Shown piece by piece: positions 48,932-59,183 of a stretch of 64,000 nt of DNA. The notes under the pieces are model-generated. The model was not told the origin of the DNA. It saw only the letters and a program-made list of their open reading frames with translations, and made no database searches. The stretch is from NCBI RefSeq assembly GCF_964026565.1, contig NZ_OZ032162.1:806001-870000 (forward strand), given 5' to 3'. Every line of letters begins with the position of its first letter. Position 1 is the first letter of the stretch. Made by a program: the position numbers and the translations under genes. This DNA comes from Rickettsia endosymbiont of Ceutorhynchus obstrictus (GTDB lineage Bacteria > Pseudomonadota > Alphaproteobacteria > Rickettsiales > Rickettsiaceae).

Positions 48932-50137
48932 ATGGAAAGGTTATACCAAAAAGAAGTAGAAGAATATTTAACAAATTACGGTAAATTAGTATTTATTAGC
49001 GGACCAAGGCAAGTAGGAAAGACTACTATATCAAAACAAGCAATCAAACATAATATCAATTCGGCTTACTTAAATTGGGATTATTTAGAAGATCGACAAC
49101 AAATTTTAAATAATCATAATGAAACTTTTGAAACATTGCTTATAGTTAAAGCTAACAAGAAACCAAGAATTATATTAGATGAAATCCATAAATTCAAAGA
49201 TTGGAAAAATCTTGTAAAAGGATTTTACGATAAATTTGGTGACACTATAGAATTTATTATAACCGGTAGTGCTAGATTAAATATATACAAAAAAGGTGGA
49301 GATAGTTTAATGGGACGTTATATTAATTTAACGATACACCCGTTATCTGTAGCTGAAATTTCTAAAAATTTTCGTAATGATATTGAATATATAGGCAAAC
49401 CAAAAAATATTACAAAAGATGAATTTGAGGCATTGATAAATTTCGGAGGGTTTGCAGAAGTCTATTTAAGAGGTACTGCAAGATTTCATAGAATATGGAG
49501 TAAACAGCGATTTGAGCAATTATTTAGAGAAGATGTTAGAAATACAGAGGATATTAACAATATTTATGCATTAGAATTGCTTGCTACCATTATAAATGAA
49601 CAAGTAGGGGTACTAACAAATTATACAAATCTAGCTAATAAAGTCAGGGTTTCAGACCAAACTATAAGGAGATGGGTCTCTTTATTAGAAAAACATTATT
49701 ATTGTTTCTCTATAAGACCTTGGGCTAAAAATGTTATAAGAAGCTTAATAAAAGAACCTAAATATTATCTTTGGGATTGGTCACAAATAAAAGATCCCGG
49801 GGCAAAATTTGAAAATTTAGTAGCATCTCATCTTTTAAAAGCGGTGTATTTTTGGAACGAATCAGGGCTTGGAGATTTTAATTTATGTTATTTACGTGAT
49901 AAACAAAAGAGAGAAGTGGATTTTGTAATAATAAAAGATAATAAACCTTGGATTTTAGTAGAGGCAAAGGTAAGTGATCTGTCAATTTCTTCGAGTTTAA
50001 AATATTTTCATGAATTACTTAAACCGGAGTTTAGTTTTCAAGTGGTTCAAAACAAACAGATTATTGATAAGTCTTGTTTTGATAAACCTGGCTTATGGAT
50101 AGTGCCAGCTATTACTTTTTTATCTCAATTTATTTAA
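48932..50137 (+). CDS. AAA ATPase with DUF4143 C-terminal domain (copy A)
   Basis: 401 residues. Walker A GPRQVGKTT lies at about 24-32. Walker B is IILDEIHKF, and the ITGSARLNIYKKGGDSLMGR sensor is that of AAA_14. A winged-helix stretch follows (NLANKVRVSDQTIRRWVSLL). The C-terminal DUF4143 region has KREVDFVIIKDNKPWILVEAKV, an Asp...Glu-x-Lys nuclease-like motif. This widespread family has no settled function. A paralogue lies at 51513-52721 in opposite orientation with an LRR gene between. Confidence 0.92.
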   Translation: MERLYQKEVEEYLTNYGKLVFISGPRQVGKTTISKQAIKHNINSAYLNWDYLEDRQQILNNHNETFETLLIVKANKKPRIILDEIHKFKDWKNLVKGFYDKFGDTIEFIITGSARLNIYKKGGDSLMGRYINLTIHPLSVAEISKNFRNDIEYIGKPKNITKDEFEALINFGGFAEVYLRGTARFHRIWSKQRFEQLFREDVRNTEDINNIYALELLATIINEQVGVLTNYTNLANKVRVSDQTIRRWVSLLEKHYYCFSIRPWAKNVIRSLIKEPKYYLWDWSQIKDPGAKFENLVASHLLKAVYFWNESGLGDFNLCYLRDKQKREVDFVIIKDNKPWILVEAKVSDLSISSSLKYFHELLKPEFSFQVVQNKQIIDKSCFDKPGLWIVPAITFLSQFI

Positions 50138-50427
50138 CAAGAAAACTAATATAGTATGCTTGAGTTATTGACTCTAGCAAGGCATTATAAACACGACATT
50201 ACTACTTTGGGCTTACAGCGAGTTGGTCCAGTGTTACGGAACATGTAACGAAGTGCCACTTTAGAGATTACTGAAATAAAAGAGCTGTTTTACAAAGTAC
50301 CGAATAAACTAATGTGAGAGAACAGCATAAAAAAACCTGCAACAAATATTTTAAAAACATTGTGCAGCATATTTCACTAAGCTATTTACCAATTCAATCA
50401 GTTCGTTTATTTAATTAAGGAAAGAAA

Positions 50428-51420
50428 ATGCAAGAATTAATAGATTATTTAAAAAAAATAGGAATTAAAAATTATATTAATAATTTAAGAAAAAGCGGTA
50501 CTTCTCTTAACCTTGAATCCCTAGGAGTGAAGGTTGATGGAGTAAAACTAATTGGTAAGCTTCTTAAAACCAATCCTATACTTACTGAACTTAACCTTTG
50601 GGGCAATATGATAGGAGCTGAAGGAGTAGAGCTAATTGCAGATGCTCTGAAAACTAACACTACACTAACTTCTCTTAATCTTGTTGCTAATCATATAGGG
50701 GATGAGGGCATAAAGGTAATTACCGATGCTCTGAAACTAAATACCACGCTTATTACTCTTAACCTTGGAAATAATTATATAGGAATTGATGGAGTAAAGC
50801 TAATTGCTGAGCTTTTAAAAACCAACAAAAAGTTGACAAATCTTGACGTTGAGAACAATAATATAGGAGACAAGGGATTAAGGTTAATTGTTGAAGCTCT
50901 TAAAAACAATACCACTCTAGCCTTCCTTAATATTTCTAGTAACAACATCACTGATAAAGGGTTAAAGTCACTTGTAAACTTTCTAAAAATTAATACAACC
51001 TTGACTAATCTTGACCTTACTAGTAACAACATAAGTGTTGAGGGAATAAAGCTAATTATCGATGCTCTGAAACTAAATACCACACTGATACATCTTAAGC
51101 TTAGATGTAACAGTTTAGGTAATGAAGGAGTAAAACCAATTGCTGAGTTTCTAAAAACCAATACAACGCTGACCCATCTTGATCTTGCAGTTAACAACAT
51201 AAAAGATCAGGGAGTAAAGTTGATTACTAAGGCTTTAAAAACTAATGAAACACTCACTTCTCTTGATCTTAGCATGAATAATATAGGGGACAAAGGAATA
51301 AAACTACTTACCGATGTCTTAAAAACTAATATGGTATTGACCGACCTTAATATTGACGATAATTATACAGAAGAGGAAGAAAAAAAGATAATTGAAAAAT
51401 ATCAGCTGCTATGCAAATAA
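50428..51420 (+). CDS. RNI-like leucine-rich repeat protein
   Basis: 330 residues, nearly all about ten 28-residue ribonuclease-inhibitor-type LRRs of the form LTSLNLxxNxIGDEGIKxIxDALKxNTT. AAGGAAAG precedes the ATG. No signal peptide or catalytic domain. Such LRR solenoids bind proteins and in intracellular bacteria are often effectors; a host target is inferred only. The repeats resemble the LRR region of the giant protein at 36721-45114. The gap 50138-50427 shows no gene. Confidence 0.88.
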   Translation: MQELIDYLKKIGIKNYINNLRKSGTSLNLESLGVKVDGVKLIGKLLKTNPILTELNLWGNMIGAEGVELIADALKTNTTLTSLNLVANHIGDEGIKVITDALKLNTTLITLNLGNNYIGIDGVKLIAELLKTNKKLTNLDVENNNIGDKGLRLIVEALKNNTTLAFLNISSNNITDKGLKSLVNFLKINTTLTNLDLTSNNISVEGIKLIIDALKLNTTLIHLKLRCNSLGNEGVKPIAEFLKTNTTLTHLDLAVNNIKDQGVKLITKALKTNETLTSLDLSMNNIGDKGIKLLTDVLKTNMVLTDLNIDDNYTEEEEKKIIEKYQLLCK

Positions 51421-51512
51421 TGCTAAATCTTACAGGTAAAGCTTTTTTACAGAGTTACTTTCCATAAGATAAATTATAGAACAATTAGTAACTACCCTCC
51501 CTCTTCTGGATT

Positions 51513-52721
51513 TTATACCAGTTGAGAAAGAAAAGTAATAGCCGGCACTATTATGGGATCAGGATATTTAAAACAATCGTCTTGTATATACTCCATGCTG
51601 TATACTACCTGAAACGCATGAGTTGCTCCAGTTTGTTCCTGAAAATATCTTAAATTGTTTGATATACGATTGTTATCCGATAATTTTGCCTCTACCAAAA
51701 ACCATGGTATATCATTCCTAGCAATTAAAAAATCTACCTCTTTCCCATCTTTATTTCTAATAAAATATAATTCATATTTACCCAAACCTCTATCACTCCA
51801 ACAGTTTAGTGCTTTTAATAAATGAGAAGCAATAAAATTTTCAAACCTTCTACCTTCATCCTTTATTAATGACCAGTCTACTAAATAAATTTTTGGCTCT
51901 TTAATTATACTCCTAGATATATTAGTGGACCATGGCTTGACAATAAAGCAATAAAAAAACTTTTCCAATACACTAATCCATTTGGAAATTGTTGGGACAC
52001 TTACCTGTATTTTTTTACTCAAACTAGTTCTATTGAGAAGCTGTCCCGTTTGTTCTTTTAACAACTCTGCTAAAATTTCCAGTTGGCTTATTTCGTGTAT
52101 ATTGGATAAGTTTCGTATATCCTCATATAGTAGCTGTTTTTCTCTTAAAGAATGCCATTTATAAGTAAAATTTTTCGACGCTTTTAAAAAAGGTTCAGGA
52201 AAGCCTCCCATTTCATATAGATTGCGAAATTTTTCAGTATTGATTTCTAGGGATGCACCTATTTCATTTAAGGAAACACTAATTTCTTCTAATTCACGTC
52301 CAGATAGGGGATGAATACGCTGTAAAAAATATCTACCCATTAAACTATCTCCTCCTGCTTGATACACGTCAAGCCTGCTACTCCCTGTTACTAGAATGTG
52401 ATATTTACCTTTATACAAATCATAAAAACCTTTTAAATAATTTTTCCAACTTTTAAATTTGTGTATTTCATCAAAAATTACTAACGGCTTTTCTTTTCGT
52501 AACTTATTTAAAGGTAAAATTTCTTCTATAAAGGTTTGACCTTGTAGGATAAGTGTCCTATCTTTTATCGTATCCCAATTTAAATATACATGTTCTAGAT
52601 ATTCTTTAGCAACAAGCTTAGCAATTGTAGTTTTGCCTACTTGCCTTGATCCTACTAAAAATAACATTTGTTCATTACTAGCAAAATGCTCTTGAACTAA
52701 TAATATATATATTCGTTTCAT
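51513..52721 (-). CDS. AAA ATPase with DUF4143 C-terminal domain (copy B)
   Basis: 402 residues, colinear with copy A. Walker A GSRQVGKTTIAK, Walker B LVIFDEIHKFKSWKN, sensor VTGSSRLDVYQAGGDSLMGR, wHTH ISKWISVLEKFFYCF, and terminal GKEVDFLIARNDIPWFLVEAKL. The two proteins share much but are clearly diverged, so this is an old duplication. Transcribed toward the LRR gene. Confidence 0.92.
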   Translation of the reverse strand: MKRIYILLVQEHFASNEQMLFLVGSRQVGKTTIAKLVAKEYLEHVYLNWDTIKDRTLILQGQTFIEEILPLNKLRKEKPLVIFDEIHKFKSWKNYLKGFYDLYKGKYHILVTGSSRLDVYQAGGDSLMGRYFLQRIHPLSGRELEEISVSLNEIGASLEINTEKFRNLYEMGGFPEPFLKASKNFTYKWHSLREKQLLYEDIRNLSNIHEISQLEILAELLKEQTGQLLNRTSLSKKIQVSVPTISKWISVLEKFFYCFIVKPWSTNISRSIIKEPKIYLVDWSLIKDEGRRFENFIASHLLKALNCWSDRGLGKYELYFIRNKDGKEVDFLIARNDIPWFLVEAKLSDNNRISNNLRYFQEQTGATHAFQVVYSMEYIQDDCFKYPDPIIVPAITFLSQLV

Positions 52722-52911
52722 TTATACTATACTTTAAATTAGACGCGGCTAATTTAAAGTATAATTAAATTTAGGTAAAAGTAAATATCTAATTGACTTA
52801 ATTGGATTGTTAAAGAATCAAAAGTAAGCAAATAAAATTGTAGCTGACATAAAGAAATCTCTAATTTCTTCTAAAATAGAATAGTGCTTACAAAGCAATA
52901 TCATTTAATAT

Positions 52912-53100
52912 CTATGCTTTATTGCTTCGTTTTAGTAATATAAATTTAGTTTTTATATTATATAATTTCTCAAGTGTTTCTATAATCAATAAAGAATTTT
53001 GTATTGGTACATTAATTATTATTTCTTTAAAAGATTCTAAAACTTCAGAATTTTTGCTTTCTTTACTATGAAGAGGAAAATAACTTTTTATTGCTACTCC
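52912..53100 (-). pseudogene. Unidentified gene fragment cut by the group II intron
   Basis: The frame is open from the intron edge, reading GVAIKSYFPLHSKESKNSEV and ending KFILLKRSNKA with TAG at 52912-52914. About 62 codons with plausible coding character; family not recognised. 52722-52911 holds no gene. Confidence 0.35.
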
Positions 53101-53102
53101 AA

Positions 53103-53717
53103 GTGTGCCAAGAATGCAGAATCAGAAGAAGAGGATGCAATGCTGTATTTGACATGGTGGAAGGTCCACCGGAATCGAGCTGGTATGAGCAGATTCCAAA
53201 CAACCTTAAGCTGCTGTATTCTAAGGAATATGGTAGTGAGCGTTAAGGAAAAGGCCCGCAAGGGTCATGTGAGATTTATGTAGGTAAACGAAAGTGAATT
53301 GCTGTAATTAAGTGTCGAAAGAGGGTTAAGTTCTCTGTCAAAACCTTTGGCTTTTGGGGGCTGAAGGGATAAGTTAGCTAACTGTCATACAATAGTTGAG
53401 CTATCGGCGAGCGGCACAGGAGGCAGTACGAACATAAATTAGGGTCAGATATGGAACTTGGGAATCAATAGCACTTTCCAGCTATTGAGGCAGATGCAGT
53501 TGTAGTAGTGAAGAAGCTTCTGTAATGGGAGTGGAGCGAAGGGCTGCATGTGGAGCGACATAAAAAAAAAATTAACAACTAAGCTAATTAAAGAAGGATT
53601 AATTAATATTATGTCAAAGAGGTACAACATTGCCTCAAATCCACAAAGAGCCGTATGAGGCGAGAGTCTCACGTACGGTTCTGTGAGCACCTCTGGTCAA
53701 TACAGGGGTGACTCGAT
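53103..53717 (+). ncRNA. Group II intron RNA without a reverse transcriptase
   Basis: The 5' end GTGTG at 53103 fits the GUGYG rule. A 34-nt domain V hairpin lies at 53648-53681 (gagccgtatg ... cgtacggttc) with the AGC catalytic triad. A domain VI-like stem (cacctctg ... caggggtg) carries a candidate branch-point A. Domains I-III are recognisable in part (gggtcagatatggaacttggg, gtggagcgaagggc). At about 615 nt it lacks the intron-encoded protein. The exact 3' end is uncertain by a few bases. Confidence 0.75.
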
Positions 53718-54263
53718 CCGGCTTTCTTTGAAATAGTTGAGAAAGAAGCCGATCCACTTATGAAAGATTATGTCTATATTTCATTATATACCGGAGCAAG
53801 AAAAAGTAACGTATTATCAATGGAATGGCAGGAAATTAACCTAACGGATAAAACTTGGCACATACCGGCGCATAAAAGTAAAAACGGCATTCCTCACTTA
53901 TTACCTCTTGCTGGAAAAGCTATCGAAATTTTAAGTGAAAGGAATAAAGAAAAAAATAACGGTTGGGTATTTCCAAGTCCTCGAAAAAGTAAAAGCGGAC
54001 ATTTTCAAGAACCTAAAAAGAAGTGGCAAAAAATTGTTAAAAAAGCAGGGCTTGAAGATTTTAGAATACATGATATTCGTAGAACTATGGGGAGCTGGAT
54101 GGCGATTAACGGCGCAAGTCAGTATATAATCGGCAAAGCCCTTAACCATAAAAGCCCAAAATCAACTAAAATTTACGCAAGGCTTAGCATCGATCCGGTA
54201 AGAGCATTTATGGAAAAAGCTATTGATTCTATAACAGATTCAAAAGTTAAAAAATCTGCTTAG
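53718..54263 (+). pseudogene. Tyrosine recombinase (phage-type integrase), C-terminal part
   Basis: The frame is open from the intron 3' end: PAFFEIVEKEADPLMKDYVY. Catalytic residues are present: Arg in YTGARKSNVL, HDIRR (His-x-x-Arg), the GKALNHKS His and the nucleophile Tyr in KIYARLS. The N-terminal half is absent. The longest ATG frame is 53760-54263 (167 residues). Sequence on the other side of the intron is unrelated, so the gene is broken. Confidence 0.85.
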
Positions 54264-54276
54264 AAGATCAATTTAT

Positions 54277-54451
54277 TTAATAATTAGTTACTACAACTTC
54301 TGTAGAGGTTTTAGTTTGACCGCTTATTAAATATTTAATTTCAACAGTGTTAATATTGTAATTCTTATAAAGATTTCTAATAAACGGCGTATCACTATTA
54401 GAAATTATAAATTTTATGGTTTTGCTATCTAGCTCCGTAGCAAAATCTTTT
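54277..54451 (-). pseudogene. C-terminal remnant of a Dam-type adenine methylase
   Basis: Hand translation of the minus strand gives TIKFIISNSDTPFIRNLY and ends STEVVVTNY. This matches the SNSDTPFIxxLY and final LLITNY pattern of Dam/DpnII-type N6-adenine methyltransferases. It is cut exactly at the end of the Tn3-type arm (54452). Confidence 0.75.
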
Positions 54452-56708
54452 AGGTGTTCTGACGTAGAATCTCTTTTTTTTCCGGAAAAATTGTAAAAAA
54501 AATGTTTGGATAAGTTATTGAGAGTTTAATTTTCAGGTATTAGTAAATATTGACAATAATAAGAATAAGATTATTATTCAGGTACAGAAAATTCTGCTGT
54601 TTAACAAGTTTATTTTTTTGCATCTTTGGGCTGTTGGAGTCAAATATGCATTTATCGAAATTCATAAAGAAGAGTTGTAAGGGTATTAATAATTAAGATC
54701 GATATTTTCCAATATTTGCTTTATATTTATGGAATGATTTTTATTTTGAAACGTATATTGACCAAGAAAGTGAATATGATGATGCCAAGCAACGGGTGAT
54801 ATTTTTTTAATCATTGTTAGAAATCTTTTATTATTGGCAAGGTTTTCGTATTTCTCAAGAACTCCGGAGAGAATAATGGAATTGTAGTAAATAATTGCCA
54901 GAGCAACAAGTCTACCGCATTGATTGCTAATTTCTATATCAATATCTGTTTTACCGTATAATTGTTTCTTACCGCCAACCTTTGAAATAGCAGTTCGTAA
55001 TTGGTGATATGATTCAATTCTATTCTGCGATTTACGGACAATTTTCTGTAATTGGATATCCATCATATATTTAAGGGTATAAATACTTCTCACTAATTTG
55101 TCGTATTCAAATACGGCTTTACGCAAGCTGTTTTCCAGCGGTAAATGACATAATTTTTTAATTAAGTTAGCTTGATTCATCTCTTTAAGTGCTAAGGTAG
55201 CAACCAGTTGATCAATACTATTTTTTTGTTCGATAATCACTTGGAGGTTGATCTGAGCAATGGGTTTAATCAAGCAATTGGTATATTCTTTAATATCATC
55301 GCCGCAATAAAGATTTTTTAGTTGATCATTAAGGTTGGTGAATCTTGGGTTTAGTGCTACTCCGAACCACTTCATGATAGCAAAGTTTGCTTTATTTATA
55401 ACATGCATATCACCGGTAATTACCTCCGGAATAATTTCTGAGGTGTTATTGTACCAAATATCAAAGGCAAAATAACTTTCATGTTCATGGCTGCCGATAA
55501 GTTCACATTGCAAAGGCATATGATTTGCAAGTATAGTGTAGGCACTAACACCTTGACCATCTCTTAAATACTTACGTGAATAACGTGCTTTTATATTAGG
55601 GGTGTCCAATTCAAATTTCTGACCGTCAACGCTGCTATAAATTAATTCCAAATCTAAAGAGTAGTAAGGAAAAATCTTAAGCTTTGAAATGGTGTTGCTC
55701 ATTATGTCAGTTGCTTCTTTCAATGTTGATAACCGTAAATATTGTTGGTATGTTGTTTCAAGTGAACGGTAAGAAATATCGCTAATTTGAGACATTTTAT
55801 AATTGCCGTGGTTAAAAGCTTGAGCAAGAATCGTAGCTATTAATCTATCTTTATTATTTGACTCTTGTTTAGCATAACGTGGTTGTAAGGGAATAAAGGC
55901 TGATAAAAAGTTACAATCATCATTTACAAAGTTCAATACGTCACTGATATCGCAAACCGGCAATTGTCTAAAAAATTTATTTTGTAATTTTTCATCTTTA
56001 CTAGCTTTAATTTTATTCCAGCAAAGTTTCTTCTTTTTTATATTGTATTTTAAGTGCGTAAACTTATCCTGTTTTAGATTTTTATTAAAAAGTAACCAAA
56101 GTCCGTGTAGTTCCTTTGTTAAATTATCTAATTGTTGATTAATTGGTTGTTGTAACCACGGGATATTTAATTTGTTTAAGATTTCTTCTTTTTGATTTAT
56201 CACTACCAATTCATGATTAAAACAACGGTGATTGAGGCTATTTTCGATATAAAGCCCTCCTGTACTAATCTGTTTATTAATTTGGCAATAAACCCAATAT
56301 TCATAACGATTACTATTAATAATTTTATTCTCTTCAGTATTACTCGCTAAAAGGTAACGTTGTAAATATTTTGGAATAGTGTCGTTTGGGCATTCATTAA
56401 AAGGTCTATCGGAAAGTTTTTGATTATTGGTAAATACTTAGTGTAGCCAGTTAGCGGATTTAAGCCATGGGTTATTTGTTAATTCACTGGAAAAACTGAG
56501 CTTCATAAAGAGTGATCGTAAACTTTTTCTGTAGCTTTTTTGAGCTTTATCAATTTCTTGCCATTTAAACTCTTTTTTACGATATGGCTTATTAAGCATA
56601 TTTTGCCCAAGAGCTTGAATATTTTCTTTGGGCATAATTTTAAAAGCACAGTTACGAACATTACCAAATAAAGTTACATCGTCAAATTGTTCATCTACAT
56701 AAAGCAAT
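54452..56708 (-). repeat. Right arm of the 2.26-kb inverted repeat
   Basis: The reverse complement of 22624-24881, one base shorter. It starts with the Tn3-like end aggtgttctgacgtag and finishes at the IS5-type element. Arms are separated by 29,570 bp. Few substitutions are seen, for example a Pro/Leu and a Thr/Ser change in tnpA. Confidence 0.85.
54686..56708 (-). pseudogene. Truncated Tn3-family transposase TnpA, copy 2
   Basis: The C-terminal 507 residues are in one frame (54686-56209, open upstream). The N-terminal fragment of 89 residues (56438-56707, LYVDEQFDDVTLFG to KSANWLH) is separated by the same frameshift as in copy 1. The extra T that splits copy 1 is absent. DDE residues are retained: SSVDGQKF, TGDMH and ESYHQLRTA. 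The real N-terminus, about a quarter of a normal TnpA, is missing. Confidence 0.85.
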
Positions 56709-57858
56709 GGCTTTGTTGCATGGCTCGCAAGTAGAGTAGTCTCTTCGTTAAGGAAGAGGCGCTAAAAGTTAAGCGGCGTTAATAAAATTGATAACTTTGC
56801 ACTTAATTTTAGCCTGAGTTGCCCTACTATCTTCACGTTTATTGGTTAAACGATCGCGGCAATGACTCTTGATTTGCCACATCGTAGTCTCCACCAACGA
56901 GCGAGCATGATAACTGCTTTTCTCCTTCCAAGACTTGCGAGCAAGGCTCTTGTCTCCGTTTATACTATTATAATTTATGTAATTAATTGCTTCATCTCTT
57001 TCCTGTAATTTTTCTCTATCTTCCTTCTTAATATTTCGATTCTTACTAGATATTCTAGCTGTTCTTTTTGGAGGTATCAGCTGCCTTGCTCCTGATTGCT
57101 TAATTGCCTTCCGACAGTCCACACTATCATATGCCATATCCCCACATACTGCCGTTATATCTTCTTCTATTGCTTCTAAAAGAGACGCTAGTTCTACACA
57201 ATCATTAACCGTTGATTTTGTATATTTCCCTTCTAATATCTCACCGGTTTCTACATTAATTGCTACATGCAGCTTCCGCCATTTCTCATAGCCTGGCTTC
57301 TTCTCTTTATGTTTCAACCTTCTCCATTCGCTCGACCAATATAATGATAATCCTGTTGAATCTATTGCTACCGTTATACTTTCTTTTCTACTATTTATTA
57401 GCTGCTTCTTGTCTCGTATTTTTACCTTTAGACTCCCAGCTCTTCTTGATAGTGTCGTATAGTCGGGTATTGCTAATTTTACTTCCAGCTTCTCTAACAC
57501 TGACTCTACAAATCCTTCCGTTTGCCTATAAGCTAGCTTATAAAATTCTTTCATTAACAAGCATAACTCTATTACATGCTTGCTATATATTACTTTACCT
57601 CCAGGCTTCCGATATCCTCTATAATGCCATCCTTCGATTGCCTCTTCGGAAATAAAAAATTCTATTCTTGCTATTTTCTTTAATTTCTGGTTATATAACG
57701 ACCAGTTGCGCTGTTGTCTGTACTTTTTCATCATACTTTCTTAATAGCGCAACTACTCTACTCTTTCAACCTCTTTTATACTCTTTCAATCTCTCTTCTC
57801 TTTTTCTTCCTTTTTTACAAACTCCTAATCATCTTTACAACAGCCATGCAGCAACGCC
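56709..57858 (-). mobile_element. IS5-family insertion sequence, copy 2 (1,150 bp)
   Basis: Same length, termini (GGCTTTGTTGCATGGCT) and inner AGTAGAGTAGT repeats as copy 1, and the same orientation. The left flank is taaagcaat, the complement of the right flank of copy 1. The right flank tcgcctgcg is nearly the complement of the left flank of copy 1. No direct duplication. Confidence 0.85.
56769..57734 (-). CDS. IS5-family DDE transposase (copy 2)
   Basis: 321 residues, identical to copy 1, with the same catalytic triad (VAIDSTG, CGDMAYD, VETTMWQ). Full length and probably active. Identity of the two copies indicates recent transposition or gene conversion. Confidence 0.93.
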   Translation of the reverse strand: MMKKYRQQRNWSLYNQKLKKIARIEFFISEEAIEGWHYRGYRKPGGKVIYSKHVIELCLLMKEFYKLAYRQTEGFVESVLEKLEVKLAIPDYTTLSRRAGSLKVKIRDKKQLINSRKESITVAIDSTGLSLYWSSEWRRLKHKEKKPGYEKWRKLHVAINVETGEILEGKYTKSTVNDCVELASLLEAIEEDITAVCGDMAYDSVDCRKAIKQSGARQLIPPKRTARISSKNRNIKKEDREKLQERDEAINYINYNSINGDKSLARKSWKEKSSYHARSLVETTMWQIKSHCRDRLTNKREDSRATQAKIKCKVINFINAA

Positions 57859-58008
57859 TCGCCTGCGCGGGAATGACATACTGCTGCTTTTATCGAGCCA
57901 TGCAACAACGCTTGCAGTCGCTCGCAATGACGTTTTGGGTATCCACCCAACAATGCCGCGCGGGTATGCCATCGAAAACTTAAAATTATGGAATATTTGA
58001 AGAATAAA

Positions 58009-58878
58009 TTAAGGATTTAAATCAGAGCTACTAACAAATTTATAAGCAGTGGGGTCGCTAAATATTTGTCGTAAAAATTCATTATTTAATGTATGGCTAG
58101 TTTTATAACCGTTAATTGCTCCGATAAAATTAGCGCCGCTAGTATATAAATCACCGCATAAATCTAGGAGTTTATGACGAACAAATTCATCTTCATGCCG
58201 CAGACCGGCAGGATTTAAAATAATATCTCGGTCGATACCTATAGCGTTATCAAGAGAAGCTCCTTGCGCAAGACCTTTACTTTTTAAATAATCAACATCT
58301 TGTACAAAACCGAAAGTTCGAGCGTCGGCAATATTTTTCTCAAAAGATTCTTTTCCGGAAAAAAATAAATTTTGTCTGCCGATAACTTTACTAGTAAAGT
58401 CTATAGTTAAATCTATAGTCATATTAGGGGAGGGATAGCAAAATAACTTACAATCTTTATTACTTACTTTTATTTCTTTTAAAATTTTCAAATATTTCTT
58501 AGAAGCTTTTTGTAATTTTTTACCCGCGCACTCAATCATAAAAACAAACGGTTTACTACTACCGTCCATTATCGGTACTTCCGGACCGTCAATTTCTATT
58601 ATAGCGTTATCGATTCCGCAGCCCCAAAGCGCCGCCATTAAATGTTCAATCGTTGAAACATATACGCCGTAGGAATTTTTTATACTTGTAGATAGCAAAG
58701 TGTCGGAAACGTTTAAATAGCTACTTTGGATATAATTGGTTTCCTCTACCGATATATCGGTTCTAACGAATACAATACCCGTATCTTCTTTAGCGGGTTT
58801 TAAAGTTAATTGAGCAGTCTTACCCGAATGAACTCCTATTCCATAACAACTAACCGGTTTCCGTAGTGATACTTGCAT
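58009..58878 (-). CDS. lpxC: UDP-3-O-acyl-N-acetylglucosamine deacetylase
   Basis: 289 residues. Zinc ligands His79 ([10 protein letters not shown], with catalytic Glu78), His235 and Asp239 ([14 protein letters not shown]), plus general acid/base His262 (YKTSHTLNN), match E. coli Lpx[15 protein letters not shown] ([10 protein letters not shown]) N-terminal motif. It catalyses the committed step of lipid A synthesis. It stands alone after the IS-repeat cluster. The 5' region 58879-58978 is AT-rich. Confidence 0.97.
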   Translation of the reverse strand: MQVSLRKPVSCYGIGVHSGKTAQLTLKPAKEDTGIVFVRTDISVEETNYIQSSYLNVSDTLLSTSIKNSYGVYVSTIEHLMAALWGCGIDNAIIEIDGPEVPIMDGSSKPFVFMIECAGKKLQKASKKYLKILKEIKVSNKDCKLFCYPSPNMTIDLTIDFTSKVIGRQNLFFSGKESFEKNIADARTFGFVQDVDYLKSKGLAQGASLDNAIGIDRDIILNPAGLRHEDEFVRHKLLDLCGDLYTSGANFIGAINGYKTSHTLNNEFLRQIFSDPTAYKFVSSSDLNP

Positions 58879-58978
58879 TAATTTATATCATATTAAAAAT
58901 ATGATAGAATATTAATATTTAACGCTGATATGTACAAGCTATATTATGTTACAAAATATTACATACTAACGTCCTAAT

Positions 58979-59113
58979 GTCATTCTGCTAAAAGCGGGAA
59001 TCTAGAAAATAATAGTCATCCTGAATTTATTTCAGGATCTATTAAAAGAGATGCTGAATCAAGTTCAGCATGGCATAGAAAAGCCTGGATTCCTGCCTTC
59101 GCAGGAATGACAT
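58979..59113. repeat. Palindromic Rickettsia repeat downstream of the MFS gene
   Basis: The palindrome starts tgtcattctgctaaaagcggg and contains ctgaatttatttcagg and caagttcagcat. It ends ttcgcaggaatgacataagg, followed by two short partial copies (gcaggaatgacataag, gcgggaatgacatag). Confidence 0.65.
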
Positions 59114-59183
59114 AAGGAGCAGCAGGAATGACATAAGAGGCAGCGGGAATGACATAGAACACGTGCAAAAACCATAACAACTA

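Noticed and set aside
53068..53283. 71-codon frame at the start of the group II intron
   Set aside because: It crosses the intron 5' end and reads through structural domain I sequence; no conserved protein motif.
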